This document shows positions 1-7,561 of a stretch of DNA of 64,000 bases, piece after piece. How positions within the stretch are numbered: the stretch's first letter is position 1; each line of letters starts with the position of its first letter. Both the position numbers and the translations under genes were made by a program. Source of the stretch: Paenibacillus physcomitrellae. GTDB taxonomy: Bacteria > Bacillota > Bacilli > Paenibacillales > Paenibacillaceae. Location: NCBI RefSeq assembly GCF_002240225.1, contig NZ_CP022584.1, positions 3,580,594-3,644,593 of the forward strand, written 5' to 3'. The notes below the pieces were generated by a model. It ran no database searches. It was not told where the DNA came from and saw only the letters and a program-made list of their open reading frames with translations.

Positions 1-251
1 GATTTACTGATTTCAAAGAGAAGATGGCGAAGAAGAAAGCTTATGCCATTGTGGTGGGCGGAGACAACCCGCGCATTAAAGCCCTGCCGATGATTCAGCA
101 GCTGAAATACACGTTTGATTTTGTCGGTTTGCCGTTTGAGGGGTATGTGCTGGGTCAGGCTTCCAAACCCGGCGATATCCAGAATGACCGGCGGGCTTTG
201 GCAGAAGCCGCTTGGCTGAATGACCAGCTGAAGGCTCTGGTGAACGTCTAA
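1..251 (+). CDS. C-terminal part of a flavodoxin-like NAD(P)H oxidoreductase
   Basis: The frame is open from the window edge (first full codon at base 3, before the first ATG at 24), so this is the 3' end of a gene that begins upstream. The visible ~83 residues contain a strand-like stretch KKAYAIVVGGD and a C-terminal helix, resembling the last part of flavodoxin-fold NADPH-dependent FMN reductase or flavodoxin-family proteins, which use FMN to carry electrons from NAD(P)H. The FMN-binding N-terminus is outside the window, so the family call is an inference from the tail only. Confidence 0.55.
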   Translation, partial: FTDFKEKMAKKKAYAIVVGGDNPRIKALPMIQQLKYTFDFVGLPFEGYVLGQASKPGDIQNDRRALAEAAWLNDQLKALVNV

Positions 252-280
252 GGCAGTTAATTAGAATAGCGAAAAAGAAA

Positions 281-342
281 AGGCAGATCCTGAGGCACAG
301 AGCAGCGAAAAGCTTCGCTTCTCCGAACCCGGGATCTGCCTT
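281..342. terminator. Bidirectional intrinsic terminator between convergent genes
   Basis: Stem GGCAGATCC (282-290) pairs with GGATCTGCC (332-340). T-rich tracts lie on the exit side for both strands (TTGTTT on plus; complement of gaaaaagaaaa on minus). It serves the flavoprotein gene and the convergent ycnI-like gene. Confidence 0.7.
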
Positions 343-349
343 GTTTGGA

Positions 350-1072
350 TTAAGCCTTGCGGCGGCCGTTCTGAACGGCGAACCATAAAGCGGCCAGTGA
401 TACGAGCAGGGCGACAATCGTAATGATCAGCGTCACCGTCTGCATGACGCTGCTGGAAGAACTGCTTGCAGTAGCGGCCGTATCCGTGCCAGCGTTCGCA
501 CTCGTGTTATCCCCGGCGGCAGCGGCTCCGGAAGCGTTCCCGGCTGCTGCGTCATGGCCGTGACCGGCGTCAGCAGCGGCTGCACCGCCGGCAGCCGAAG
601 TGATTTTGGTGATGGAATGCGGGGTATCCGCACCTTCCTCGCCTGTCCACTCGACGACCGAGTCGTCGCTGTAATATTGGAAGGCGTCCCAAGCCAGATC
701 GCCGTCGGCAGCGGGATTCTTCACTACAAAGCTGAACTGCTGGAATTGTCCCGGTTCAATACCGTTTCCGCTTTCGGCTTCCCAGGTAATCGTCTTGATC
801 TTCCCGCTGTCATCCTTGTTTGTAGTTGTCTTCCAGCCTGGAACGGGCTGATATTGCTCCAGCTCGGCCTGCTCGGGTACCTTGAGGGCGACCTTTACCG
901 TAGGAAGGTCTTTTTCAGTAGGTACTTTCATGGTGTAGGTCTCCCAGGCCCCCGGAGCGGACTCGGTCGGTTTGACGGTAACGTGGGCGCTGGCGATTCC
1001 GGCGAACAGCAGGGCCCCGGTCAGGGCGGTCGACAGGATGGAGGCGAAACGCAATGATTTTTTCAGTGACAT
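350..1072 (-). CDS. ycnI: YcnI-family copper-associated membrane-anchored protein (DUF1775)
   Basis: 240 residues. A signal peptide ends in GIASAHV, leaving the mature protein starting with His, the N-terminal histidine used for copper binding in the YcnI/DUF1775 family. The body (aa ~29-155) carries the family's PTESAPGAWETY region and conserved tryptophans. A Gly/Ala/Ser/Thr/Asp-rich linker (aa ~157-205) follows, then a C-terminal membrane helix (aa ~210-233) and a GRRKA tail, so the copper domain sits outside the cell on a tether. It lies directly downstream of the CopC-CopD protein in the same orientation, as in the B. subtilis ycnKJI locus. Role: extracytoplasmic copper handling; exact function inferred from the family. 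Confidence 0.85.
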   Translation of the reverse strand: MSLKKSLRFASILSTALTGALLFAGIASAHVTVKPTESAPGAWETYTMKVPTEKDLPTVKVALKVPEQAELEQYQPVPGWKTTTNKDDSGKIKTITWEAESGNGIEPGQFQQFSFVVKNPAADGDLAWDAFQYYSDDSVVEWTGEEGADTPHSITKITSAAGGAAAADAGHGHDAAAGNASGAAAAGDNTSANAGTDTAATASSSSSSVMQTVTLIITIVALLVSLAALWFAVQNGRRKA

Positions 1073-1129
1073 GTCAGAAAATCCCCTTTACAGAACAAAA
1101 TAGTGGCCGTCCGGCAGGAGAGTCAGATT

Positions 1130-1216
1130 AGCTGAACTAGCCGTGCTGGTCGGACGAGCTGGACTAACTGGGCTAACTGGGTTAACTGGACGAGCTGAAC
1201 GAGCTGTACTAAATGG
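1130..1216. repeat. Short direct repeats between ycnJ and ycnI
   Basis: The gap between the two copper genes is filled by iterations of ggactaactggg-like and gacgagctg-like units. The pattern is simple slippage-type repetition, with no ORF and no clear terminator hairpin. Confidence 0.5.
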
Positions 1217-1226
1217 ACGAGCCGGC

Positions 1227-2882
1227 TTATGGAGCGCCAGCCTCAAACGTGAAGCTTCCGTCATACGTATCCAGCGATTTCAGCAGTACGTGGTATTCAG
1301 CGCGCCAGCGGCCCGGCATAAGGAGCGAAGCATCGCCTTCCAATTGGCTGGCATCGGTTAAGGTGACCTCTTCCTCCATATTGGACATTTCCATACAGAT
1401 TAATTTAATCGTGATTTGCTGGACTTCGGCTGGTTGGCCATTGACATCCGTGACGGTAGCTTTGAAATGGTTATCGCCGACTACAGCGGGCGTTACGTCG
1501 ATCAAAGTTGTATAGCCTGATTTTGCCGTCTCCGAATGCTCGTAAGGCCCGCCTTTTGGCGCTCCCGGGGACAGGTTGGTCAACACTGCAGCGAGAATCA
1601 GGGCGGCAATCCCGGCAGCCCATTCGAGCTTAACCGCGCGTCCGAGACGGCGTTTAGCCCGTCCTTTGAGGAAGTTAACCAGCGCAAAAGAGAGCATGAC
1701 CAGCATAATCGCCGCTTTAGCGATCAGAATCCAGCCGTAAGCCGTGTCAAACAGGGCGTTTAGATCAGGTAAATAAATGATGCTGCCGTAAAGGCCGCTG
1801 AACAGCAGCACAACAGCGCTGATCGATCCGGTATCCGTAAAACGTCTTACCGTTTCAGGAGCAAGCGTGCCGCTCTCATCCCGGGCGGCGGCTTTCGGCA
1901 GGACAAAAGCCATCACTAGCAGGCCGCCGACCCAAACTGCGGCAGCACTCAGATGCAGGAAGTCCGCCGCGCTGGCGGCCAGGCGGGACGGGGCGGTTGC
2001 CGGGTGCCCGATCATGGCCTTCATGGCAGCGATGGCCGCTGCATTAAGCAAAGCCAGAAAGCCATACATCCGGCGGCGTTTCACATAGTCCTGTGACCAT
2101 AACGCGTAAACCAGAAAGGCCAGCGGGAGCAGCAGCAGGGTCTCCACCCACCAAATGGTGCCGAATAAGCCGTCCTTGAGGGTTTCGCGGAACCATTCAC
2201 CCTGCCACAGCGTGATCCAGTTCGCACCGGTCTCCAGCCGGATTTGCAGAGGCAGACTGAGCAGGATGCCAAGTGCGGTCAGAATCGAACCGGTCAGCAG
2301 AAGCAGCCGGAAGCTGCGCATCTCGAAAGCCTCAGCGCGGAAGGCACGCGGGAACAGCCACAGCGGAAAAGCCAGGCTGCCCGCAAGCAGCATAAGCCCG
2401 CCGTACAAGAGCCAGCGGATGATTACCTGGTCGGCGCCGGGAGCTCCGCCTGCGGTCAAATCACCAGCTGCCAAAGCTGCCGCGGCGTCGCCTGCCGAAG
2501 CTCCTACAGCGAAAGGAACCGTACCGGAGATCGGGTGGCCGTCGCTGGAGATCACTCGCCATCTGGCGACGTAGACGCCTTCAGGCAGATCCTTCTCGAG
2601 CTTCACTGACAAGCCGGCGGGATTATCCGCGTCGATGGCGGGTTCCCCGCTGCTGACCTTCTGCCCTTTATCATTCAGGACGCTGAGCGCAAAGAAGGAA
2701 GGGTCGATGGCTTCGTTAAACAGCAAGTGTACCCCGGTTGGCGCTGTCTGCAAGGCCTGTCCGGAAGCGGGTTCGGATTTGATGATATAAGCATGGGCAA
2801 AGCTTGCCGCCGGGACGAGCAGCTGGAACAGGAAAAATAGAAGAAAGGCGGCAAACGCGCCGGATATATATTTTTTTGGCAT
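1227..2882 (-). CDS. ycnJ: CopC-CopD fusion copper transport protein (YcnJ-like)
   Basis: 551 residues. A signal peptide ends in AASFAHA, so the mature protein again starts with His. A CopC domain (aa ~30-128) has the typical HAYIIKSEPASG start and the SSDGHPISG motif, including a second copper-ligand His. A CopD-type membrane domain with about eight helices (aa ~150-430) follows, then an extracytoplasmic YtkA-like domain (aa ~450-551). The homologue YcnJ is a copper importer needed under copper limitation. It is followed by ycnI and faces csoR-copZ across a 0.3-kb divergent region, making a copper import/sensing/chaperone locus. No YcnK repressor gene is seen. Confidence 0.85.
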   Translation of the reverse strand: MPKKYISGAFAAFLLFFLFQLLVPAASFAHAYIIKSEPASGQALQTAPTGVHLLFNEAIDPSFFALSVLNDKGQKVSSGEPAIDADNPAGLSVKLEKDLPEGVYVARWRVISSDGHPISGTVPFAVGASAGDAAAALAAGDLTAGGAPGADQVIIRWLLYGGLMLLAGSLAFPLWLFPRAFRAEAFEMRSFRLLLLTGSILTALGILLSLPLQIRLETGANWITLWQGEWFRETLKDGLFGTIWWVETLLLLPLAFLVYALWSQDYVKRRRMYGFLALLNAAAIAAMKAMIGHPATAPSRLAASAADFLHLSAAAVWVGGLLVMAFVLPKAAARDESGTLAPETVRRFTDTGSISAVVLLFSGLYGSIIYLPDLNALFDTAYGWILIAKAAIMLVMLSFALVNFLKGRAKRRLGRAVKLEWAAGIAALILAAVLTNLSPGAPKGGPYEHSETAKSGYTTLIDVTPAVVGDNHFKATVTDVNGQPAEVQQITIKLICMEMSNMEEEVTLTDASQLEGDASLLMPGRWRAEYHVLLKSLDTYDGSFTFEAGAP

Positions 2883-3106
2883 AAGATTACCTACTCTCTC
2901 GGAACTCGTGTTTGTTCAATTTAACACGGAGCTCCAGACAAATCATGACCATATCGGGCTATGAACAATTTAAAATTTGAAAGACCTGTGTCGATCCTGT
3001 GAAAGATGGGCAGATACGTGAGGCTGCGGGGATGCAAATGTTAAAAAACTAACCTTATTTCTGTATGCCCTAACAGCTAGCGGGTTTAAACCAGCTATTT
3101 TCAAAC

Positions 3107-3147
3107 TTGTTTTATATAGGGGGTGGGGGTATAATAGGGGTGTTAGC
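3107..3147 (+). promoter_or_regulatory. Promoter with CsoR-type half-site before csoR
   Basis: A perfect -10 TATAAT lies at 3130-3135, with TTGTTT (~3107) as a possible -35. The spacer contains ATAGGGGGTGGGGGTAT, which includes the GGGTAT half of copper CsoR operators. Position suggests autoregulation by CsoR; the other half-site is poor. Confidence 0.5.
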
Positions 3148-3208
3148 AATGAGTATACAAGAACATATTGAAGTGGAGCGTTCATTTTTTTATAAGGAAG
3201 TGAAGTCT

Positions 3209-3562
3209 GTGGCGCAAAGTAGCGGAGGTCATCCGCATGAAGAACAGCAAAGCTGCCATAACGGAGCGGACAAGAAGCCGGCCGAGCGGCGCAGTCACCA
3301 TTCGGAGGAGATGAAAGGCAGGATTGTTGCCCGTCTGAACCGGATCGAGGGCCAGATTCGCGGCGTGAAAGGCATGATCGAGAAGGATACGTACTGCGAC
3401 GATGTGCTGAACCAGATTGCGGCGATTCAATCCGCGCTGAACGGCGTCGGCAAGCTGCTGCTGGAAGGCCATATGAAGAGCTGCATCGTTGAACGCATTC
3501 AGGAAGGCGAAACCGAGGTTTTGGATGAGCTGATTGTTACGATTAATAAATTGATGAAATAA
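3209..3562 (+). CDS. csoR: CsoR-family copper-sensing repressor
   Basis: Copper-responsive repressor, about 117 residues from the GTG start at 3209. That start is chosen because AAGGAAGTG lies 9 nt upstream, while the ATG at 3149 would sit almost on the transcription start. A flexible His-rich N-terminus precedes the all-helical CsoR domain (RIVARLNRIEGQIRGVKGMI). The copper ligands are visible as the Cys in TYCDD and the His and Cys in GHMKSC, the C-H-C set of Cu(I) sensors. copZ follows after 20 bp, so the pair is probably one operon that is derepressed by copper. An equivalent operator before the ydhK-like gene at 46.8 kb suggests a wider regulon. Confidence 0.9.
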   Translation: MAQSSGGHPHEEQQSCHNGADKKPAERRSHHSEEMKGRIVARLNRIEGQIRGVKGMIEKDTYCDDVLNQIAAIQSALNGVGKLLLEGHMKSCIVERIQEGETEVLDELIVTINKLMK

Positions 3563-3588
3563 CAACATTTAAGGGAGGATTTTTGACA

Positions 3589-3795
3589 ATGAAAACAGTT
3601 ACCCTGCAAGTAGAAGGCATGTCCTGCAACCACTGCGTGAAGGCGGTAGAAGGCGCGGTTCAAGAGGCTGGAGCGACAGGCAAAGTGGATCTGGCGGCCA
3701 AAAAAGTCGACGTTACTTATGATGACAGCAAACTGGATCTGGCAAAAATCAAGGAAGCCATCGAAGATCAAGGCTACGACGTTGTGAACAGTTAA
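3589..3795 (+). CDS. copZ: CopZ-like copper chaperone
   Basis: 68 residues in a single HMA domain with the metal-binding GMSCNHC motif near the N-terminus and the usual beta-alpha-beta-beta-alpha-beta length. It carries Cu(I) in the cytoplasm to P-type ATPases. ATG at 3589 is preferred over the TTG at 3583 because AAGGGAGGA (3571-3579) is correctly spaced for it. It is cotranscribed with csoR. The usual partner copA is not next to it; the next feature is a TPP riboswitch. Confidence 0.9.
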   Translation: MKTVTLQVEGMSCNHCVKAVEGAVQEAGATGKVDLAAKKVDVTYDDSKLDLAKIKEAIEDQGYDVVNS

Positions 3796-3810
3796 TCCAA
3801 CGTGGTCTAA

Positions 3811-3854
3811 CCGTATGATCTGATCGGTATGATCTGATCGGCATGATCTAATCG
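3811..3854. repeat. Three tandem 15-bp repeats
   Basis: The unit ggtatgatctgatcg occurs three times with small changes immediately after copZ. It is a simple tandem repeat with no coding potential seen. Confidence 0.7.
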
Positions 3855-3977
3855 CTTGGCTTCAAGGCTCTCGTATCTCCCTGTTTGCGGGGCGGGTACG
3901 GGAGTTTTTCCTATTGGCTATGGACAACATTTCGCCGATATGACTATAATATGGGTTGTATGACCCGCAATTTCATA

Positions 3978-4078
3978 GACATGGGGAGCTGGAAGAAGGC
4001 CGGCTGAGAGTGCGTCCCAGGAAAGACGCTGACCCTTATACCTGATCTGGATAATGCCAGCGTAGGAAGAGCTGTTGT
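3978..4078 (+). promoter_or_regulatory. TPP (THI-box) riboswitch
   Basis: Conserved pieces appear in order: CTGAGAGTG, then GACCCTTATACCTGATCTGGATAA split by one stem, then ATGCCAGCGTAGGAA. These are the pyrimidine- and pyrophosphate-binding elements of the thiamine pyrophosphate aptamer. A GC-rich terminator follows at 4113. The switch should turn off the downstream thiamine-precursor transport operon when TPP is abundant. Confidence 0.92.
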
Positions 4079-4112
4079 CAATTTGTAGGACTTTCAATCA
4101 TTTGACAGGATG

Positions 4113-4139
4113 CAGGCGCCCCGACCGGGCGCCTTTTTT
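4113..4139 (+). terminator. Riboswitch-controlled terminator
   Basis: A perfect stem GGCGCC(C)/(G)GGCGCC is followed by TTTTTT. It lies 35 nt after the TPP aptamer and before the thiY-like start, the arrangement expected for transcription attenuation. Confidence 0.85.
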
Positions 4140-4197
4140 GGCGTTAAATCCTAAGTTTCAGGAGCGGGAACCCATATCAAGAGGGAGCGAACAAGAA

Positions 4198-5295
4198 GTG
4201 AAAGCAAACAAGTTAGGAGCTTTGCTGCTGTCCGGAATGCTGCTGCTGGCAGCCGCGGGCTGCGGTTCAAATGGAGCAAGCGGAACAAACGGAGCCAATA
4301 AGGCCTCGGGCAGCCAGGAGCCGGCAAGCAGCGCTGCGGGTAATGCCTCCGGGAGCAATGGGGAAAGCTCGGCGCCGTCTACGGACGCCAAGGATTTGAA
4401 GGACATTAAAGTAGTGCTCGACTGGACGCCGAACACCAACCATACCGGCTTGTATGTGGCCCAGGAGCTTGGCTATTACAAAGAAGAAGGCCTGAACGTG
4501 CAAATCGTGCAGCCGGATGAAGGCGGAGCCGATGCGATGATCGCTTCCGATGCTGTGCCGTTTGGCATCAGCTATCAGGAAAGCATCACGCAGGCACAGA
4601 CGCAGGGTGTGCCGCTGGTGTCGATTGCGGCGGTGATCCAGCACAACACCTCCGGTTTTGCTGCCCCGGCGGACCGGAACATCAAAGCGCCGAAGGATTT
4701 TGAAGGTAAACGTTACGGCGGCTGGGGTTCCCCGGTCGAAGAAGCGGTAATGAAATCCATCATGGACCTGCAAAATGCCGACGTAAACAAAGTGAAAATC
4801 ATCAACATCGGCGACGCGGATTATTTCACGGCTGTGAAGCGTGATGTCGATTTTGCCTGGATCTACTACGCTTGGACCGGCATCGAAGCCGAGCTGCGCG
4901 GCGAGAAACTGGATATGCTGTATGTGAAGGACTATTCGAAGGATCTGGATTATTACACACCGGTCATCGCCACCAATGAAAAAGAGATTCAGCAAAACCC
5001 GGATCTGGTCAAAGCTTTTATGAAAGCCACTTCCAAAGGCTATGAATACGCCATCGCCCATCCGGACGAAGCGGCCGACATCCTGATCAAGGCAGCTCCG
5101 GACCTCGATCCGAAGCTGGTCAAAGCCAGCCAGGAATGGCTGAGCCCTCGCTACCAGGACGACGCCTCAAGATGGGGCGAGCAGAAGGAATCCGTCTGGA
5201 CCGGCTACGCCAACTGGATGTACGAGCGCAAGCTGCTCGACAAACCTCTGGACGCTTCTAAAGCGTTCACGAACGACTTCCTGCCTGAATCTTAA
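4198..5295 (+). CDS. thiY: Thiamine-precursor ABC transporter substrate-binding lipoprotein (NMT1/THI5-like)
   Basis: 365 residues from GTG 4198 (GAGGGAGC 9 nt upstream). A lipoprotein signal has the lipobox LAAAGC, followed by a Gly/Ser/Ala-rich linker. The NMT1/THI5-like fold starts at VVLDWTPNTNHTGLYVAQELGYYKEEGL, read as two adjacent conserved blocks, with the later GGWGSPVEE segment also typical. Family members bind formylaminopyrimidine/HMP-type pyrimidines for thiamine salvage. The TPP riboswitch and the downstream permease/ATPase support this. An upstream in-frame extension to 4075 overlaps the riboswitch and is rejected as the start. Confidence 0.88.
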   Translation: MKANKLGALLLSGMLLLAAAGCGSNGASGTNGANKASGSQEPASSAAGNASGSNGESSAPSTDAKDLKDIKVVLDWTPNTNHTGLYVAQELGYYKEEGLNVQIVQPDEGGADAMIASDAVPFGISYQESITQAQTQGVPLVSIAAVIQHNTSGFAAPADRNIKAPKDFEGKRYGGWGSPVEEAVMKSIMDLQNADVNKVKIINIGDADYFTAVKRDVDFAWIYYAWTGIEAELRGEKLDMLYVKDYSKDLDYYTPVIATNEKEIQQNPDLVKAFMKATSKGYEYAIAHPDEAADILIKAAPDLDPKLVKASQEWLSPRYQDDASRWGEQKESVWTGYANWMYERKLLDKPLDASKAFTNDFLPES

Positions 5296-5558
5296 TTGAG
5301 GATGAGGAGCTTAGAGGAGTTAATAAGTCTGGGCCTAGTAGTCGACTAACCGATGCCAGTGACAAGGACCGTTCAGGAACAGGAGTTTAACTAGGTTAAG
5401 GTTTAATCGGATTAACAGAGCTTTGAAAAGCGTCGGAAGAAGAAGGTAAGAAGAGAGTAAGTAGCAAGAGTAAGGAACAAAGGAATAAAAGAACAAAGGG
5501 AAAACGAACTTAAAAGTAGAATTTAAGCAGTTCGTAAGCAGCACGTGTTAAAGATTAA

Positions 5559-5597
5559 AACAGGATCGAATTCAAACGATCCCTGTTCCCTTTTTAC
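5559..5597 (+). terminator. Intrinsic terminator after thiY
   Basis: ACAGGATCG pairs with CGATCCCTGT across a short loop, followed by TCCCTTTTT. It would separate thiY from the rest of the transport genes at least partly. The ~500 bp between 5296 and 5973 has no convincing gene. Confidence 0.65.
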
Positions 5598-5667
5598 CAA
5601 TCTCATAAAATGGGACAAATGAAGCCTATAACAGCACGGCGGGAACTTAGGAGATGCCCATGACAAA

Positions 5668-5880
5668 ATAATGAGTCCAGCCAAACGTAACTGGCGGAGA
5701 GCCGAGTGATTCCGAAGAAGCGTAAGCGCCCGCCTGAAAGCTTTCCGAAGGAAAGCTGCATCGTAAGCATAGGCTGTTCCCGGATTTTATCGTATTAATA
5801 AAACTTTGAAGAAATCCGGGAACAACAGCGGTCGTAGGAACATTCGGATCGCAGCCCAGCGGAAGGACGTAACTCATTAT
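5668..5880. repeat. 213-bp element with terminal inverted repeats (MITE/REP-like)
   Basis: ATAATGAGT at 5668-5676 is the exact inverse of ACTCATTAT at 5872-5880. Inside lie a long stem GTTCCCGGATTT/AAATCCGGGAAC (5776-5787/5812-5823) and a smaller AGCTTTCC/GGAAAGCT stem. There is no ORF. Size, terminal repeats and strong internal palindromes suggest a non-autonomous mobile or palindromic repeat inserted between thiY and the thiamine-binding gene. Copy number elsewhere cannot be judged here. Confidence 0.5.
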
Positions 5881-5973
5881 AAATTTTCTCAGGCAGCTCC
5901 CCGGAGTTTCCAAAGGCCTCAACCCTTTATTTGTCCATTTTTCCCATTCCCATCTGAAAGCGAGGAATCCCTC

Positions 5974-6267
5974 ATGACCAACGCACTTGTAAGCATTCAA
6001 ATCATTCCGAAGACTCCAAACGGCGAAAGCGTCATTCCTTATGTGGACCGCGCCATTGAAGTCATTCAGAAGTCCGGCGTCAAACATCAGGTCAACGCGC
6101 TGGATACAACGATGGAAGGCGAATTGACCGAGCTATTGGACATCGTGCGCCAAATGAACGAAGCGGTTTATGAATTCGGCAGCGACAGCATCATTTCCCA
6201 GATCAAAATTCTGTACGGGCCGGACGGCGTCAGCATGGATAAATTAACGGAGAAATACCGTCCATGA
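5974..6267 (+). CDS. MTH1187/YqgV-family thiamine-binding protein
   Basis: 97 residues with the ferredoxin-like DUF77 fold: starts NALVSIQIIPKTP, contains the central IEVIQKSGVKHQVNALDTTMEG block and ends in a short helix. The family (MTH1187/YqgV, related to YkoF) binds thiamine or its pyrimidine. ATG 5974 follows GAGGAATCCCTC. Its stop overlaps the permease start (ATGA at 6264), so the two are translationally coupled, placing it in the thiamine-precursor importer operon. A paralogue lies at 34.9 kb. Confidence 0.85.
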   Translation: MTNALVSIQIIPKTPNGESVIPYVDRAIEVIQKSGVKHQVNALDTTMEGELTELLDIVRQMNEAVYEFGSDSIISQIKILYGPDGVSMDKLTEKYRP

Positions 6268-7040
6268 CCTCGGTCCGGGCCGTTTGGAAAAGCGTGTGGC
6301 CGCCCCTTGTGGCGGTCCTCTTGTTTTTACTGGCGTGGGAGGTTGCGGTCGACGTCTTTCATGTGGAAAAATGGATCCTTCCCAGTCCGTCCGATATCGG
6401 CCATGAGGCGGCAACTGGCGCTTCCGGCTTGTGGGAGCATACCAGAGCTACGCTTGCCTTGACGCTGAAAGGGTTTGCGGTAGGGTCGATTATTGGTCTG
6501 CTGGTGGCCGTGCTGCTGCACCGGATTCCTTTTGTGAAATCGGCGCTGTATCCGCTGCTGATCCTCAGCCAGAACGTGCCGACGATCGCGCTCGGTCCGC
6601 TGCTGATGATCTGGTTCGGGTTCGGCGTGCTGCCGAAGCTGATCCTGATTACGCTGGTCTGCTTTTTCCCGGTTGCTGTCGCGGCCATGGACGGGCTTGC
6701 CCGAACCGATCATGTGATGCGAAATTACATGGAGATGGCCGGGGCGACCAAGGGGCAGATTTTTCGGAAGCTGGAGTTTCCTTATGCGATTCCATCCATG
6801 CTGTCCGGTCTTAAAATTTCGGCTACCTACAGCGTAATGGGCGCAATCATTTCCGAATGGCTCGGCGCGGAGAAGGGCATCGGCTACTATATGAAAATGC
6901 AGAAATCCACGTTCCGGACGGACCGCGTATTTGTAGCGATTCTGATCATTGTGGTGATCAGCTTGGCGATGTTTGTGGCCGTGGCGATCGTGGAGCGCCT
7001 GCTGTCGCGATACAGCCCGCCGCGCCGGAAGGGCGGCTGA
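6264..7040 (+). CDS. thiX: Thiamine-precursor ABC transporter permease
   Basis: 258 residues with about six membrane helices. The BPD-type permease EAA loop is visible around NYMEMAGATKGQIFRKLEFPYAIPSM (positions ~152-177). It is of the SsuC/TauC/ThiX permease type that pairs with NMT1-like binding proteins. It overlaps the preceding thiamine-binding gene by 4 nt. The ATPase gene should follow directly but is separated by an unrelated AT-rich ORF. Confidence 0.85.
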   Translation: MTSVRAVWKSVWPPLVAVLLFLLAWEVAVDVFHVEKWILPSPSDIGHEAATGASGLWEHTRATLALTLKGFAVGSIIGLLVAVLLHRIPFVKSALYPLLILSQNVPTIALGPLLMIWFGFGVLPKLILITLVCFFPVAVAAMDGLARTDHVMRNYMEMAGATKGQIFRKLEFPYAIPSMLSGLKISATYSVMGAIISEWLGAEKGIGYYMKMQKSTFRTDRVFVAILIIVVISLAMFVAVAIVERLLSRYSPPRRKGG

Positions 7041-7202
7041 TTTATGGGGCCTTTACCGGGACAGACAAGAATTGAGCCCAGGCGATGGATATTACTTCTT
7101 TTAACTTCTCCATTAGCGGTGATTCCGGAGGAATAAGTTCTGCTCAACCAAGGAGTATTTATTGTTAAGGATTCATAAGCGGGAGGAGGGGAATTAAACG
7201 AA

Positions 7203-7517
7203 ATGTATTATGATGACGATGGAAGTTATTTGGAGGCTCTTCCGGATAAATTAAAAAATAGTAAATTACCCAAGGGTATTACGTGGTTTGAAGACCATGT
7301 ACATTTCGATACATTAAGAGAAGCCTCTGAATGGGTACTATCTGATTCTTACAATAAAATAGGTCATGATTACAATGGATACATCTCAACTGATCCTAAG
7401 TTAGTCCATGCCCTTGTTTATGAATTAGTCAGACATAGAAGATACGAAGGGAAAGTACGCGTTTGGAATTGTGGCCTTAATGGAAAATACTATCATCTCT
7501 TATGGATAGAGCAATAA
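7203..7517 (+). CDS. Hypothetical protein interrupting the thiamine transport operon
   Basis: 104 residues beginning MYYDDDGSYLEALPDK, with a good RBS (GGGAGGAGGGG) 11 nt upstream. No family recognised and no membrane segment or signal peptide. Its base composition is clearly AT-richer than the genes on both sides, and it sits between the permease and ATPase of one transporter, so it looks like a later insertion. The C-terminus (WNCGLNGKYYHLLWIEQ) is aromatic-rich. It may be cotranscribed with the thi genes. Confidence 0.65.
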   Translation: MYYDDDGSYLEALPDKLKNSKLPKGITWFEDHVHFDTLREASEWVLSDSYNKIGHDYNGYISTDPKLVHALVYELVRHRRYEGKVRVWNCGLNGKYYHLLWIEQ

Positions 7518-7561
7518 GTGTTAAATTAGCTATCAGTAAGTTAGGGAAGGAGGAGGCCAGG

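Noticed and set aside
4075..4197. N-terminal extension of the thiY-like protein
   Set aside because: It would overlap the TPP aptamer and terminator, and the signal peptide starts at the GTG 4198.
5335..5544. Minus-strand 69-codon ORF
   Set aside because: No RBS, repetitive Leu/Tyr-rich translation from an A/G-rich intergenic stretch, followed by a terminator on the other strand.
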